A stretch of DNA of 64,000 nucleotides from Anoplolepis gracilipes. Its lineage: Eukaryota; Arthropoda; Insecta; Hymenoptera; Formicidae. Both the position numbers and the translations under genes were made by a program. The notes under the pieces were generated by a model. It was not told the DNA's origin, made no database searches, and saw nothing but the letters and a program-made list of their open reading frames with translations. Of this stretch, positions 28,157-42,595 are shown in pieces (positions within the stretch are counted from its first letter, which is position 1; each line of letters opens with the position of its first letter). The stretch spans positions 11,596,001-11,660,000 of the forward strand of contig NC_132981.1 in NCBI RefSeq assembly GCF_047496725.1, read 5' to 3'.

Positions 28157-31100
28157 TTCCAACATTCAAAATTAATATTAAAAATAAAAGCTGTAAAATA
28201 TTAACAATATCAATACATTAACATGTTATAAGCGATTAATATATTTAAATGTTTAAATAATCCATATTTAACTTTCTTTTTTTATCAATCCCGTATATTA
28301 TTTATATTGATAAGACTTTACTATGCTAAAAAGAATAATACGTATTATATGATAATAACAATGTTTGTAAAAAAAAAAAAAAACATTGCTAATATAATCT
28401 TATTTGGCACTTCACATTGCAGCGTTTTCCATCTGCAAGAATTATTTAACATCGAATGCGACAGCATTCGTTCTTGCTTTCTATCTCAAACAGAAACTTT
28501 TCTATGCTACTTTCGTGTTCTTGGCTTTGTCTGCCAAGCGATAAAGTCCTCCTAAGAAAAGTAAGAGAAAGAAAGAGAAAAGAGACAGAGTCCGTTGTGA
28601 ATTTATATTTCTGAACTCTCGAAGGAATCGTTTAGAGGTGGCGTGACTCTATTATTATAAATGTAGCTTAGCAACCCTATCGTGATCAAAACGTTTTTAA
28701 CATAACAAGAAAAATTTTCCTAGTTATTTACATATAATATATATTTATGAAACTCAATTTGGCAAAATAATTTTAATTTTACGTCATTAATATACAATAT
28801 ACATATATATTATAAATATATTCTCGTATTAATTTTCTATCAATATTTTATGCTTTTGATACAAAATTTTCTATTATTTAAGAGAAATTTGATTTTGCGT
28901 TAATAATATGATTAAAAATAAATATTAATAACGCATAAACTTAATTTACATTACATAAATTTGACAGCTCAAGGATAGCTTCAAAGTCTAACAGATTTCA
29001 TATAGTTTAGTGCGTTATTAATAAAAGAAAAACTAAACTTTTTTTTCTACATTTTCGATTTATTTTTAGACATTAAATTATTTGTTTCCTGTTCTGTTCC
29101 TTATTATATTTTCCTTCTGTACCAGTTACAGTCACTTAATTGTAATAATATGTGTCACAACAATTTTATAAAATTAGTATATAGGTAATATGAAAAAAGC
29201 AAGATCAAGAATATATAGAAATAAACTTACAGATATAAAAATAAACTTTAGTGATTTGTATATACGAAATGTCTTTAATCAATTTCGCGAGTAACTGCGT
29301 AAATATAAATAATAATATATCCTCTATATAAAAAATAATTTGTCGTTATTCTTTCGAACTAATTAAGAAGAGAGTATGTGGATGCAGGTATACGTATGTG
29401 TACAATACATGAAACTAACAATAAGAAGAGAAGTCGCGATCGTCCCAGGGAATCAATATATTACTAGCAGTCGTAAATAACGTTGACAAAACGTCTGATA
29501 CCTTCCCACCCTTCTCTCGAAGTAGATAACACATGTGCATGTTGGCAATACTCGCGTTGTAAATTATTGCGTTTCTGGAAATCAAAGAAACTACATTCTC
29601 TTCTATATCTTTTCTGTTAACAAATATCAATAGTCAATAAAGAAGATATGTTGTTATATACCATAACATTTAATATAACTAACTATTTTTCAATTTTTCG
29701 TTTACAAAGCTGAATTTGATTCGTCAAATAAATAAATATACGTGTAATTAAATACCTCGATTGTATAATACAAATTTTCAAAATACTTCAATTTTTGAAA
29801 TTCTTCAATTTTCAACTAAAATATTTTTTATGTGATATATTAATAATTTTAGACGATATTAATGTGAATTTATTGAAATATGACAGCGTGTATAATTTAT
29901 GAAATTTGTTGGCACACACTCAAAAAAATGATCTTGCAACTTGAACAAAAATTTTCTAGGTGTAAAAAATTATATACTGTGATACTGCATATATTTTGCA
30001 CTTAATCGATTTAAATGACAGAGACAGAATTTATATCTGTACTATTAGTGTAATTTAGACAGAAAATTTGCCTGCGATGCCTATCTTTAAGGCCTATTGT
30101 CAAGGACAATTATATTTGCCAATGGGATTTATATTTTCTAGAGGTATCGCTAGAATATTGCTGCTATAAATTCTATACGTGACAAATAATATTCTAACAG
30201 GTACAAAAAGTATCGATAAATTTTAATTGAGACATCTAGAAAAATCTATCTACATTAGCAAAATATTTTTTTGAGTGCATCCTTGTCAATATTATAAAAT
30301 AAGATTATTATTATTAAAATACCACCGTATTTCTAAAACTAGATCTTAAAAAGATTTATATCAAGAATTATTGAGGATTATTGAAGGATATTTTTCATAG
30401 ACGTTATACATGTGCCTCGCGTTATCTCTAAATAAAAAGCAATTGCGCGATGCAACGTATAAAATTGCTGAGCGAGTGTTCTTCGGTCTTTTTTCTTTTC
30501 GCTTATTCGACAAAGCAGTTCTTACATACTCAGCAATCTGCCGTGGTGTGATGGGATACCTCTTACAACAACGAGCCACGTATACAAATATCTGCACACG
30601 CGATCATACATGATTTGACAATACTAACAATAAGAGAGAAAAAGAGAAAGAGTTTGTGCATTCGTTCGTAGAAAAGATATATTTAATACAAATACAACTT
30701 ATTCGTCGGAATAAGTTATTTAATTCAATAAAGTAAAACTCTTCCGTGCTTATATATTTATTCTGATAAAGTTTCTGTTGTTAAAAATAGCAATGCTTTC
30801 CGCGAACGCTATGCTTTTAGAATGTTTTTCTGTAGGAGTCAATATATTATATCTAGTGTTTAATAAAATGAGTCCAACAATTTAAATTCAAAAAAAGATA
30901 TTAAAGAGAGAACGCTTTGAAAATCTATTATCAATGCAAATTTGTTTTTGACAGTGAAAAACAATCTCTGAAATAATTCAAATTAAGAATTAATGTTCGA
31001 TTGGAAAACACGTAATCTATTATAATATATTATATATTATGCATTGTTTTCAACTCCGTTTCAGTAACACTTACAAATCGTAAGAAATAAAAGAACACAT

Positions 31101-32635
31101 TTATAAGCTGACAAAAATGTTCATCGTATATGTAAATATCTATAAGTATAAATATGCTCTTTTGCTTTTCTTTATTTTCGTTAGACATTCCATTACAAAT
31201 TTAATAAATGTTGTTAAATCGTTTATTTAAATAAATCGTTTTGTACAATTTAACAACGCAACGTTTTTCTCTCGTTTATGCCTTGTGAGTCAAGACAAAG
31301 GTTAAATAGTATACGCGCGATAACTGCACAAAAGCTGGTAGCCATTGAAATTCTCTTCTCCTTTTGCTTCTCGAGACAACCACAATCGGCTCACGAAGCA
31401 TAGATATCGTAGCTTGAAGCAGGTTGTCGTGCGACTCGACAATTTCGCGAAGTAACTTCAAACGTGCGATGTGAGCTGCGATTTAACCGCGAGAGAAATT
31501 ACGGGGAGAAATTACCTCTCCATTGTACAATCTAAAATGAGCTCGAATCAATTCACGCTACTACTATTAAAGAAATAATCATTAGAATTATATAATTCTG
31601 TGTTTCGCGTATGGAATACTAACCGTAACAAAATTAATATAAAAAAAAAAGACAAAAAAAACAAAAATAACAATAACAACGACTGTTAAACACAAGATAT
31701 GAATACAAGCGAATACGATGAATTTTTCCAGATAATTCTAGAACATCAGCAAATGAGAGGAGCTCGTTTTGACCTTTATTTTAAATTATTATTAATCTAA
31801 ACAGATTATTTCTACATAGCTTGATAAAAATTACAAGGAAATTATACCGTTCATTTTATGTCTGCTCGTATTTGATTTAAAAAAATTTTTCTTCTATTAT
31901 ATTGTTGAACTTATATACATATGTGTGTGTATTTAACCGTAATTTGGATTACACGATATATACATTTATATTAAATAAATAATGGAAATTAAGTTAAAAT
32001 TTAATGACTACATTGTGTTTACATTCTTATAAAAATTCTTAAAAAAAATTTTTGGTTCCTCTGTTTATAATCATTTAAATGTGACTTCTTTAACATTTAT
32101 TTAAGTATGTTTGACCATGATCATTAACTCTTAACGCCCGCGATAAATCTCTCTCACTAACATAAACGGAGAAATTCCACGTCAATATTGTAGTAAAAAT
32201 TTTCTGCATCCCCGTTGATAAATTGTCGGGAAAAAATTTTGATGAAGGAAAAGCTAAAGTCTCAGTAGCAAGATTGGAATTTCAGAAGAGGAAAAGAGAG
32301 AAAGATAGAGAAAAGAGACGATACAGAAAAGACAGGGCAAGAAACGGGGGAGTGAGACAGAAAGAGAAAGAGAGAGAATCTCTGGATGATATTGGGAAGA
32401 TTTACATACCGCACAAGACCGGAACAATCAACTTCTAACACGAGAACCCTCGCTCTCCTTCGCGACACTTTCACAACGGAAGAGAAGCACTGATCCGATC
32501 ATCCTAACCCATACCAGAAATGAACAACCAAGTACTACCTCGAAAATCAATTTTCAAGAATCTTTGCTTATAGCCTCTCTTGCCAAATGATGCGAAACGA
32601 AAAAAGCTACTCTTATTTTAATTTCAGTAGTTAAA
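28157..32635. other. Noncoding DNA, no gene recognised
   Basis: Mostly AT-rich. 31250-31520 and 32200-32560 are GC- or purine-richer, and the latter encodes only Lys/Arg/Glu-rich low-complexity frames. Confidence 0.45.
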
Positions 32636-32670
32636 GACAGATAGACAGACAGACAGACAGATAGATAGAT

Positions 32671-32750
<80 letters not shown>
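32636..32750. repeat. (GACA)n-(GATA)n-(GA)n compound microsatellite
   Basis: Tetranucleotide GACA and GATA units grade into about 75 bp of GA. Confidence 0.98.
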
Positions 32751-32866
32751 GACGACTTGTAAATTAGTTTTAAAATAATTTAATTAATAAAAAAAAATAT
32801 AAAATAATAAAAATAAAGATAAAAATAATAAAAATTAAACATCAAGAATCTGTTATAGTTTTAACT

Positions 32867-33045
32867 CTATTAAAATATTACTTTAACAGGTTAGAAAAGT
32901 TTCCTATAATTTTACCATGTTTGGAAACACGGACCTTTAAATAAAATATATAAATATATATATATAAATTATTAAATCTAATTAAAATTAATTGTAATTT
33001 TCGACACTTTCGATAATCGAGTCAAATCGAATCAAAATAACATAT
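32867..33045 (+). repeat. Tandem duplication, copy 1
   Basis: Shares AAAAGTTTCCTATAATTTTA, CCATGTTTGGAAA and TAATTGTAATTTTCGACACT with the next copy, at an offset of about 200 bp. Confidence 0.9.
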
Positions 33046-33066
33046 AAGTGATTAAAATATGAATCT

Positions 33067-33242
33067 GAATTAAAATATTAATTTAACAAATTGGAAAAGT
33101 TTCCTATAATTTTACCATGTTTGGAAATGTAGATCTTTAAATTAAAATATAAAATTTATAATATTAAATCTAATTAAAAATAATTGTAATTTTCGACACT
33201 TCCGATAATCAAATCAAATCAAATCGAATCAAAACAACATAT
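33067..33242 (+). repeat. Tandem duplication, copy 2
   Basis: Matches 32867-33045 with scattered substitutions and extra AAATC units near 33210-33225. Confidence 0.9.
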
Positions 33243-36049
33243 TATGTTAAGTAATCGACGTTTACAATCGAACTCAATTGTATTGATAGAAGCAAATTCT
33301 GGCAATGCAGTCAATTACGCCAGAGTAGGTTAATCAAGACTACTTGATCTAAGCTCGTGATAAGCAGATGCTAGTTATGCTTACGAGTAGCATTACTAGC
33401 ATAACTGGCTTACGAGTAAAACGTACAAATGTGTTAATGAATGAAAAGATTATTATATGTATATTCAATTGTTAACACAGTTAATTATACTCATACTTTT
33501 TATCGTTATTATAATTATTATGATGCTATTATTATAATAACGTAAGTTACAACTAAATATATTGCATTTTTATTATACCAAACATTGTGTCCCGTTGGCA
33601 AAAAACACAAAAGAGATAATTACTTATATAATATTTTTATTTAATAAAGAAAATTAATTGTGGTCATTTTCAAAGCAGTGTCCTTCCAAATAACATTGCA
33701 GATTGCAGATGATACTATCACTGTTCCAAAAATTTTATACATTATTCTTCTTCTTTTTTATAACTTTTGTAATAACGTATCTTTGTATTGTTAAAAACAA
33801 AAAAAAAACAATAGATCAAAATAGATATTAAAAAAATGTTAAATTGTTCTCCTTATTTAATAAAGTAATATTGACGAAAAAAATATACTCTCATAAAAGT
33901 TTTATCGCATTTTATACACAGAAATGAAAATCTCACAAAAAGTTGTGAAAATGAAATGCATAAAACAACTTTGGCCTATTTTCACTAACACTTTCACAAT
34001 ATCCTATAATTAAAATATATTGAAAAATTCTGAGTAGCATATATAATATATTTCTTTTTCTCCTTCCCTCTTAAAATTGCAACTTTTCACGCTTGAAAAT
34101 CTCGAGAGAGACAATACGAATTTGCACCAATATAATCGTGTGAATGGGCACGGATCCGGATTCAGACAGATTTGCATGCAAATCGGATCCCGCGAAAGGT
34201 AAAATCTGGAACCGGTCTTTTTTTGAGACTGCGGCCGATTTCGCGAATTATTTCGACGCACCGGGATTGATACTATTCTGTTCTCTTTCTGTCACAATGT
34301 GCAATCCCGACAGAGAAACGGGAGAATCGAAAAGGATGGAGTAGCGTTGTAGATTGATCCGCTGGGCAAATTGTCCAAACGTTTTTGCGTTCATGCATAA
34401 AACATGGCATCCATTGTTGAATGATAATGCAAATAGACACCGGACTCGGTGTATGAAGAATTAATAGCGCTTTAAAATGTGTATTCAATATTTTACTCCG
34501 GACTCAATTATTTTGAAATTTCTCAAGAAACAAAGAGTGCGCAATCATTGTCGAAAATAAAATGTTTTCGATCAAATGTTAAAAGCATATTTAAAATTAA
34601 GAGAAAAAAAAAAAAAAAATACGTCTCAACTTTTAAACTACATATTCCAATATTTACAATATTTAAAATGCAGAGCATTTGCAATTGTAAAATTTTATTA
34701 CGCGCTCAAAAAATATATAGACAATTCCTCTATAAAGTTTGATAAAAATATTAAACCTGGTATAGAATGATACCAGACAATTCCAGTTGTTTACTTTGCA
34801 CATGCATTACTTGCACGCTAGACATATTATAAAACCGCATCTATACTGCATCTAACCTACGAAACGGTTGCACGAAAGATGTCAACAAACGAGAATACTT
34901 ACATACGTCGTTGCGAAAGCGTGCACCACGAAACATTATGCATCTGTGTCAAGGAAAGTATTTTTTTTTTCAACATTCAAAGTTGATCGATATTTTACCG
35001 TCAATATAGGTACCTTGTTAATTTAATTAAGATAACTGGAAATTAAAAAAAAACCACGATGAAATATTTCTCTCTCTCTCTTTTTCGCGCGTTGTATATA
35101 AATTATATGTATATAAAAAATTACAAAAATTTTTCTATGATTGTTACGCATTTTATAAATTATTCTGAAATTTTGTAAAATGTACGAAATACATTTTATA
35201 TTAAATCTTCTCGATGCAGTATTGATCTAATATAATAAATAAGCTCGAGAAGTAATTTAATGACATCATGATAAATAAAAGACACGGTTGATACGAGAGC
35301 ATTATACTTATTATCATATCATGAACAAAAAAACGCGGTTATAAAAGGATATGAATAAATATTAGAATTTTATCGATTAAAGAAAACATATTTTCCCCAG
35401 AAATGATTTCGTCAAATTGATTTTACCTTTATTGTGATTTGTCAATCGGGAAAGCTTTCCGACGGAATTGAACAAAGTGTTCGAATGTATAATAACAGAA
35501 ATATATTTTAAAATGTCAGTTGTACACATTTACATATATATGTTTATGTCTATCCCATTAGTTTGTTTTATCTTGTAAAATAAATGATAATTTTTGTAAA
35601 TATATTTATAACATTATCGCGAGAAAAACAATAGATGCGTTCATTATTAGTCGTGACTAATTTTTACGTAGTGAGTCGTGAGCACGACTATGTATTATTA
35701 AATAGTCATTTAGAATTATGGTTAATAGAGTTGTAAATTTCTAAATCTTATATTAGTTTCTAGACTATACAAGATTTCTTTTACTTTATATTATATATTC
35801 AGATTTCACTGACAATAATATAAACATTTGTATGATATAATTTGATTTATACATATGATAATACATGTAACAATTATTTTTATAACGTTGAAAAAGACAA
35901 AGTTTAACTTTACGCATATCTCATCGCGGCGATTAAATATTAATTTTAATTGTAAAATAAAAATTGTTAAAAAGTCAGTTCTTATCATGTTGTCATTATT
36001 ATGATCGATCATATACATGGGATACTTGATATAGAATTTCGTGCTCGTT
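33243..36049. other. Noncoding DNA, no gene recognised
   Basis: Contains a 12-bp-stem hairpin (33370-33409) and a GC-richer patch at about 34130-34350. No exon supported. Confidence 0.45.
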
Positions 36050-37060
36050 ATCTTCTCGCTCGAGAAGGACATTTATATGCAAACGGATAATCCGTCCGTT
36101 TCAGACGGTTGTTAATTTTCTTTTTCTCTTTTACTCAAGCGAGTGATGAAATAGCCAATACGTTCGTGGTCCAACGAGAAATGCGGACGAGGTGACTGTA
36201 TCTATACGACAATTCGTTTGAAATCTCGCAGTAAACTCGTTTCCTCAACATCTGCACAGTGGTGATTGGATGGCGGATTGTTCGATGAAACGGTGTTAGT
36301 ATCCAACTCGGGTGGGCGAATGAAATGAAGCGGGTTAGGAGGATAGAAAAGGACTGAGACTTTCTCTTTCACGACTTGTCCGCCCTGAAATGAAATGATT
36401 TTGTTCTTATAAAGGTCAATTAAAATACAGATTTTATCCAGTTAAGCTTCAAATAAAGGTACTTGGCATGCATCGCGACTGAAGCGCGTGCGATATACAA
36501 GTAAAATTACATCTCTTCAAAAAGGATAAAATTTTAACGTAAAATTGCGATATCGATAAATACAAATGACATTATATATATCGACGAATAAAATCCAACA
36601 TAATATTTGGTTTATCCAAATAAACAAGAGAAGTATTTTTCCTGGCGGATCTGCATGACATTGCACCGACATTGCACCGACATTGCATCTGCTTATCGCA
36701 AACGCTCGATATTTTCTATAGAGGTCCCGCATAATGCGGAGTATTTGTTTATCGCTCGCAAGCGACGTTTTAATTTCCCGGTCATTTGTAATAGAGATCG
36801 TTACGAATTTGTGCTGCGAGATGCAGATTCAATTAAATACCAATGACGATGCCGAGCAGAGCAGCGAATGTTCGTGACACTGGGCCGCAGGTGTTTCCAA
36901 CGACCAGTTTCCGTGTTCGGAAATGGTATTTACTACTAGCGATTGGTTGGAAAATTCACTCGGACGCGCGTTACATGGGACGCGCGTTTCGTACAATCGC
37001 CATCGTACTTCTATTATTGATTATTCCGACCTTACTTTAGGAGGAGCCGCGCTACAATTC
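36050..37060. promoter_or_regulatory. Two adjacent GC-richer islands
   Basis: About 36050-36400 and 36610-37060 are CpG-richer than their surroundings. The second begins with three tandem 11-bp units GACATTGCAYC/GACATTGCACC (36657-36689). Lying 3.5-4.5 kb 5' of a cpx exon, they may be intronic enhancers or an alternative promoter. No exon identified. Confidence 0.25.
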
Positions 37061-40000
37061 CTGATAATGTACACTTACACGTTTTCTCAATTAATGTGTG
37101 CTTTCGTACATTAGCTGAAAAACAAAATTTAGCAAAGATTCTATTCGAATTTATGTGAAATACGTATGTCAGGAAGAGGTAACTTTTTTTTTTTTTTTTT
37201 TTTTTTATATCATAAATCTTATATATCTTAGAAACGAGATAAAACAGTTCTCTGATAGCAAGCTGCTATTCTGGCAAATTGGAATTTGCATTCACGTTGC
37301 ATAGATTTCAGAGTGGTAGAGCTTCAGTTTGGAAAAACTTACTATATGGAAACATTTGATTTCAATGTAACGTGTGTAAATTGTGTTTCACTCATATCGA
37401 TGTGACATATTGCATATAAGAATATATAAGAATATATAAAAATTTACAAGGTCATTTTAAACTTTACCTATAGTTTTAAAACGCGTGCGCGCATACGCAC
37501 AACAATATTCTACTCAATTTATAAACTTAGAAAATAATACTTGCATATTGATAGTTGTTTATAATCCTTTAATATGGTAGCTGTAACTAAGATGCCAGAC
37601 TCAGAGAAGACACGCAGAAGTATCAACACACCATTATTTCCCGCCAGAAACACGGTATGCTCGTTGGTAGTTATACGATGTTGTCGTAACATTAACCCTT
37701 ATAGGATTACGGTTTACAATATATATGTATATAATACTACGTAGTTTAACACTACCAAGTTTCTAGACAAAACGATTTATTTGAATACAAGCCTGTTTAA
37801 ATTAATGTTATCTCTTTAAACTACAATCCTTCTTTCTTTATATAGGCTTATACATTCAGTTACATTTTCTTACAATTCACTTTTTAAATTATAATTATTT
37901 TTTTCCACTAAAAAATGCTTATACAATTTAAAAACTATATATAGAATCTTTTTTTTTTTTATAAACGCGTCTTCATAAAATATCTTTCAACATTTTTAAA
38001 AAGTTTATCACAGCATCTTTTGACAAAAAAATTTGATGAAGTAAGAATATATATATATATATATAATTATACAAAACGTTTTAAAGTGCAGTCGCATATT
38101 TTAACACATTTTCAGTGTTGACAAATGTGGAGAAAAAATGTTCATGTTTACAATTCCAGATATTTCATGTTAATCATAAAGTTGTTAAAATAATCTGACG
38201 TAATGAAACATTAAGAAAAAGTATGAAATTCGTAAAAATTTGGTGTCGTCTATTGTGATAAAATGATCTGTACATTACCTCTAGCCAGCAACGTCATGAA
38301 ATTCCTCTGGATAACCACCGGAGAATTTCATTTTGTCAAATAAAACTTGTCCGTGGACAGTTTTGCCGTGGACATAGGAGTGAGTAGAAAAAAACCGCAG
38401 GAATTCCGTTATTAATCTTTTTCAGAGACACGGAACGTGTTTTACGCGCAATTTTCAAATATGCTGAGTATTTTCGTCAGCTTAGCAAAATTCTAAAAAT
38501 ATCCAAATTTAACACTTTCTATTCGTAACGTTTTTTCTTCCTTTATTTGTGAGTTAAACTTTTGCAAAATTATAAAGTCCATAAAAAAAATATTAAATTT
38601 AATTTTTTGTACTATTATAACAACATGTGTTTTAAAGTTGATAACGGTCTCAAAAGTGTTGTGAAGTCGACCGTAGATGTTTACGAATTCATAATGTTTC
38701 CTTTGGATAATATTTTCATTTGACTTTAGAATTTATTCTCTTGAAAAACTTGAAGGGATAAACTTTGTTTTCGAGACTCTCTCTCTCTCTGCTAAACCGA
38801 GACTGTGTTTTCGAAGCTTCTGTACTAAACGCAAAACTTTTTCATCCTCGAACTTACTTTTTAACGTGATTAGATTTGCCCCGGAAATGTAACTTTTTTT
38901 TATAAATGCGAATGCAGAATTCTTTCGAGCCTCTTCAAATTTCAAGAGCGATCTAATTACCTTTTTAATTATAATCTTTTCATTAAAATTGAAATATCAA
39001 CTATTGGTCGATATTACCAATTGTCGGTGCATTTTTTATAATAAATTGAAATTCGTACTACAAATATTCCTTTAGTTTGTTTTAGTTATATATTTCCAAC
39101 ATAATTTTTATACTTTTAAATTTTTCAAATGTGTGCTATTTAACTAACCACATTATTTCACTTTCATCTATAATTTAATTTACTTTTCTCCAATATATTT
39201 TTTACTTAAGTATAATATTAAAGTTTTATATTTGTTAATAAATATTTTCAATCAAAGAAGATTATATAAAATAAAACAAAAGCCTTTATTAATGCTAACG
39301 AAAAAAAACGTGTAATTTTCTACGACTTGCATAAATTATATAAATCCGGGATATTGTGCGGCTTGTATGTGTGAAATGTGTAATACCCTGTTGCAAATCA
39401 ATAATTACTAATTAATTTATATTATTCGATCAACGTTGTCGGTCATCTATTATTTATCGTTACTACGGTGTTATGTATGCAGTTGTTAATTATTCTATCT
39501 GTGTATTTCATCAAATATTGTCTAAAGTACATATATTGTAGTTCCGTTTATGCCACTTTAAAGTCAGAGTTTAGTTGGGGATGAGTAAAGAACAAACAAA
39601 ATTAAAGTGGAAAGATAGATCGGACTTCAAAGTATCTTTGCAACTCGTGAAAAGTAGCGCAAATACATGTGAGCACCAAGAGACAAAGAGGATAGAAGAG
39701 AAAGAGAAAAAGATGAATTAATCTTCTCCAAGTGCGAAGATTCCGCCGCATCATTCTCCCTTACTTTCGAAATTTTACTCTTTCCTTTGTCTATAACGTT
39801 TGCAATAACGTAACCAATTTCGTCAGTCGAAAGTGACTGAACGGCCTTTTATTAAGAAAACATTTACATAAAAAGCAAAAATTCTCGATTTTTTTTAAAT
39901 TTGACATTTGTTTAAAACATATATTTGTGCAACAAACACGTGGTTTTTTTCTGTTAATCTCATAATAGTTCGAAATGTGACAAAACACTTGATCAATCTC

Positions 40001-40556
40001 TCATCTTTATCAATCATTCTTCACTGTATTTTGCATATAAAAATTTCGTTTCGATAGTACGCTTAAATAAGTATATGTTCTCTCTTTTTCTTCTCTCCTC
40101 TAATTACTTATTTAATTAGTTAATAAACAAAATAAATAATTAATAAACAATGCTCTTTATGTTTGTCGTGAAGATTAAATCAATTAATATTTACCAAAAT
40201 TTTTAAAAATTATTTAGGATTTTAGAGATTTAATCAATTTTTCGAGTACTAGAAAAAATTAATTTTTAAATATAAGGGTATCAGCATCACTGACACTAGG
40301 TAGTCTCTTTCAATCCCGGTTGCAAATTTTCCATTTAGAGGCCATAGACATTTATTGTGTCTTTATAATAAATCAAATTATACCTAGATATCGCCGATCT
40401 AACAAGAAGCCTCCAAAAACCGAATTACCGGCTTGAAAATTTTTTAAAATCCGTTACTGTCCGTTGCTTTTTATTATTATGATAGCATAATTGTGATACA
40501 TCTTGAAGAAAGACTTTGTATGTAAATCAATGCCTTTTTTTTTTTGTATTTTATAG
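37061..40556. other. Noncoding DNA immediately 5' of the first visible cpx exon
   Basis: A T23 run (37184-37206) and a hairpin at 38296-38331. The last 20 bases form the polypyrimidine tract and AG acceptor (40555-40556). No complexin N-terminal exon is present here. Confidence 0.6.
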
Positions 40557-40720
40557 GAGCAGTAGGCGGGGAAGGCGGTGACGAGGATGACAAGGAGAAG
40601 GAAGAAGAAGCCGAGAGAGAGAGGCAGGAGGCTATTAGGGAGGCCGAGGAGCGAAGAAAGGAGAAACATCGCAAAATGGAAGAAGAACGGGAGAAGATGC
40701 GACAAGAGATCAGAGACAAG
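40557..40720 (+). CDS. cpx: Complexin, internal coding exon (accessory helix and most of central helix)
   Basis: Seen: a pyrimidine-rich tract ending in TTTTATAG at 40556 precedes an open 164-bp segment that closes at a GT donor (40721, AAG|GTTAAC). It opens in mid-codon (last two bases of a Gly codon, phase 1) and ends on a codon boundary. The 54 full codons read AVGGEGGDEDDKEK, then the accessory helix (EEEAERERQEAIREAEERR) and the central helix start (KEKHRKMEEEREKMRQEIRDK). Known: complexins are small cytosolic presynaptic proteins that bind the four-helix SNARE bundle, clamp spontaneous fusion and promote evoked release. The Arg equivalents of mammalian R48, R59 and R63 and Lys69 are present. 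Tyr52 is His, as in flies. The fly protein has about 18 residues before this exon, and they are not visible here. The donor is weaker than consensus (GTTAAC). Confidence 0.95.
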
Positions 40721-40964
40721 GTTAACAATGACAATATATTGTAGTATTTTCGATAATCGCTCTACAGAAGAGAGTCATTAAGTGTAATTTTTATGAGCTC
40801 ACGTTTGATTAATCATGATAGAAATGTATTTCTTTATTTATCGTAAATATCTAATTTATTAATAGACATACATAAAGATGAATATTGTACCTAATTACTT
40901 TTCAGTCCAACATTTTTTCAAGAGAAAGTCTTAAAGTAAAAACAAAGATCCATCAACATATGTT

Positions 40965-40969
<5 letters not shown>

Positions 40970-41019
<50 letters not shown>
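40970..41019. repeat. (TA)n microsatellite
   Basis: About 50 bp of AT, 250 bp into the cpx intron. Confidence 0.98.
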
Positions 41020-41021
<2 letters not shown>

Positions 41022-41655
41022 GTGTTTTGTTTACTTTTGCATTAACCTCTGAGATATTTTTTAATCAATTACAACTTGCGATAAATTTTCGTTCTATTTA
41101 ATTCATGATTTTTGTAACCACACACACACCTATCTAAGATTATTCATTCTCTTCAATTGAAAATGCTACAGAAATATATTATAATTCTGAATTCTTCATT
41201 ACATTTAAGATTTTATCCATAAATAAATTTTCCTAATAATGTATACAAGGGATGGCTTAGAAAACATAGTAAAAAATCACTTTTTTTTCACGTTTCCTGA
41301 CCAATTCTGTATGCACGTATGCTGTTATAAACAACGTGTGTATGTGTAATTTATATATACAATTTTACGAGATGGTATGCAAAAGTTTTCAGAATTGTAT
41401 CGAATATTGCTTGTAGTTCAAACATAGTTTTGTCATTAGCATTATTCGAAAACTTTATATCTTCCATCTACAAGTGAATTTGATTTCCCTATTTTATAAA
41501 TATTAGAGCGCAAATCTAAATATTGCCATATGTTTTTCCGCGTATTCCACAAGAGTCCTCGATTTCATCTGGGTCATGTCAGCCTCGTTGACTCTGTCCT
41601 GACAGAACAATACATCAAGATTGATAATAGCGCGATCCAGCGTGCATTCTACATT

Positions 41656-41688
<33 letters not shown>

Positions 41689-42048
41689 TCTCGTCCCTTT
41701 CCTCTATTTCCTCTTTTCATCCTCACGTTTGTTTCCCGCAAAACTGGTGAATGCGTTGGAAGTTTTTGCAAAATACCGCGTTGGCGTACATTGTTCTATC
41801 CCATCTGATCAATGCCTCGACAGATTTTATTTTCTAAGTGATTCATCCCGATTGCTTTGTCCTCTAGAAAAATGTCAAGTGGAGCAACTGATATCTCGAA
41901 TCAGCTATAATAAAAATTCAAAAATTAATAACAATTCTTCGTATTTATTAATGATTTTATATTAATATTAAATTTGAAAAATACATAAAGTATTTTCTTC
42001 TTACTCTATGTGTTGCTGCACTCTTATTTATAAAAAAAAAAGATCCTA

Positions 42049-42056
<8 letters not shown>

Positions 42057-42086
<30 letters not shown>
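42057..42086. repeat. A30 homopolymer
   Basis: Thirty consecutive A inside the cpx intron. Confidence 0.97.
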
Positions 42087-42088
<2 letters not shown>

Positions 42089-42520
42089 GAAAGTTTATTA
42101 ATTTTCCTTCACTGACATTTGTCCAATCAGGTTGGTGACGTTGAACTTTGCGTGACGTTTATTGGAGTGGAAACGCGATTATCTCGCACGTAAACAGGAA
42201 ATGATATCGTTGAAGGTACTAAACGCGTAATTCGACGTTGTCGGATGCAGTTTAATGATTTGTGTACGTGCACGCGTGCATGTATATGTATATGTATGTG
42301 TGGGCCATACTGACCGCATTGCTGCAGTTGTAATTCTACATGCGGAAATGGTCGCCGAGTGGTCAAATGTTGTAACTATTATCGCAGCATTATAACGAAC
42401 ACTGAATATAGAGGCTATCTTGGATTAACTAGAGCACTAAATTGACAATATGTGTATGCTTCAACAAAATTAGATTTAATGATTCAAGAATTAGAATTCT
42501 AAATCTCTGTTTCTCTCATT

Positions 42521-42521
42521 C

Positions 42522-42593
<72 letters not shown>
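42521..42593. repeat. (CTGT)n-(CT)n compound microsatellite
   Basis: Tetranucleotide CTGT units passing into CT units. Confidence 0.97.

Positions 42594-42595
<2 letters not shown>

Noticed and set aside
42326..42400. A thrombospondin-type-1-like string (CNSTCGNGRRVVKCC) on the + strand inside the cpx intron.
   Set aside because: A stop lies just upstream in frame, the WxxW part is absent, the cysteine spacing is one short, and no usable splice donor follows. Most likely chance; a translated search would settle it.
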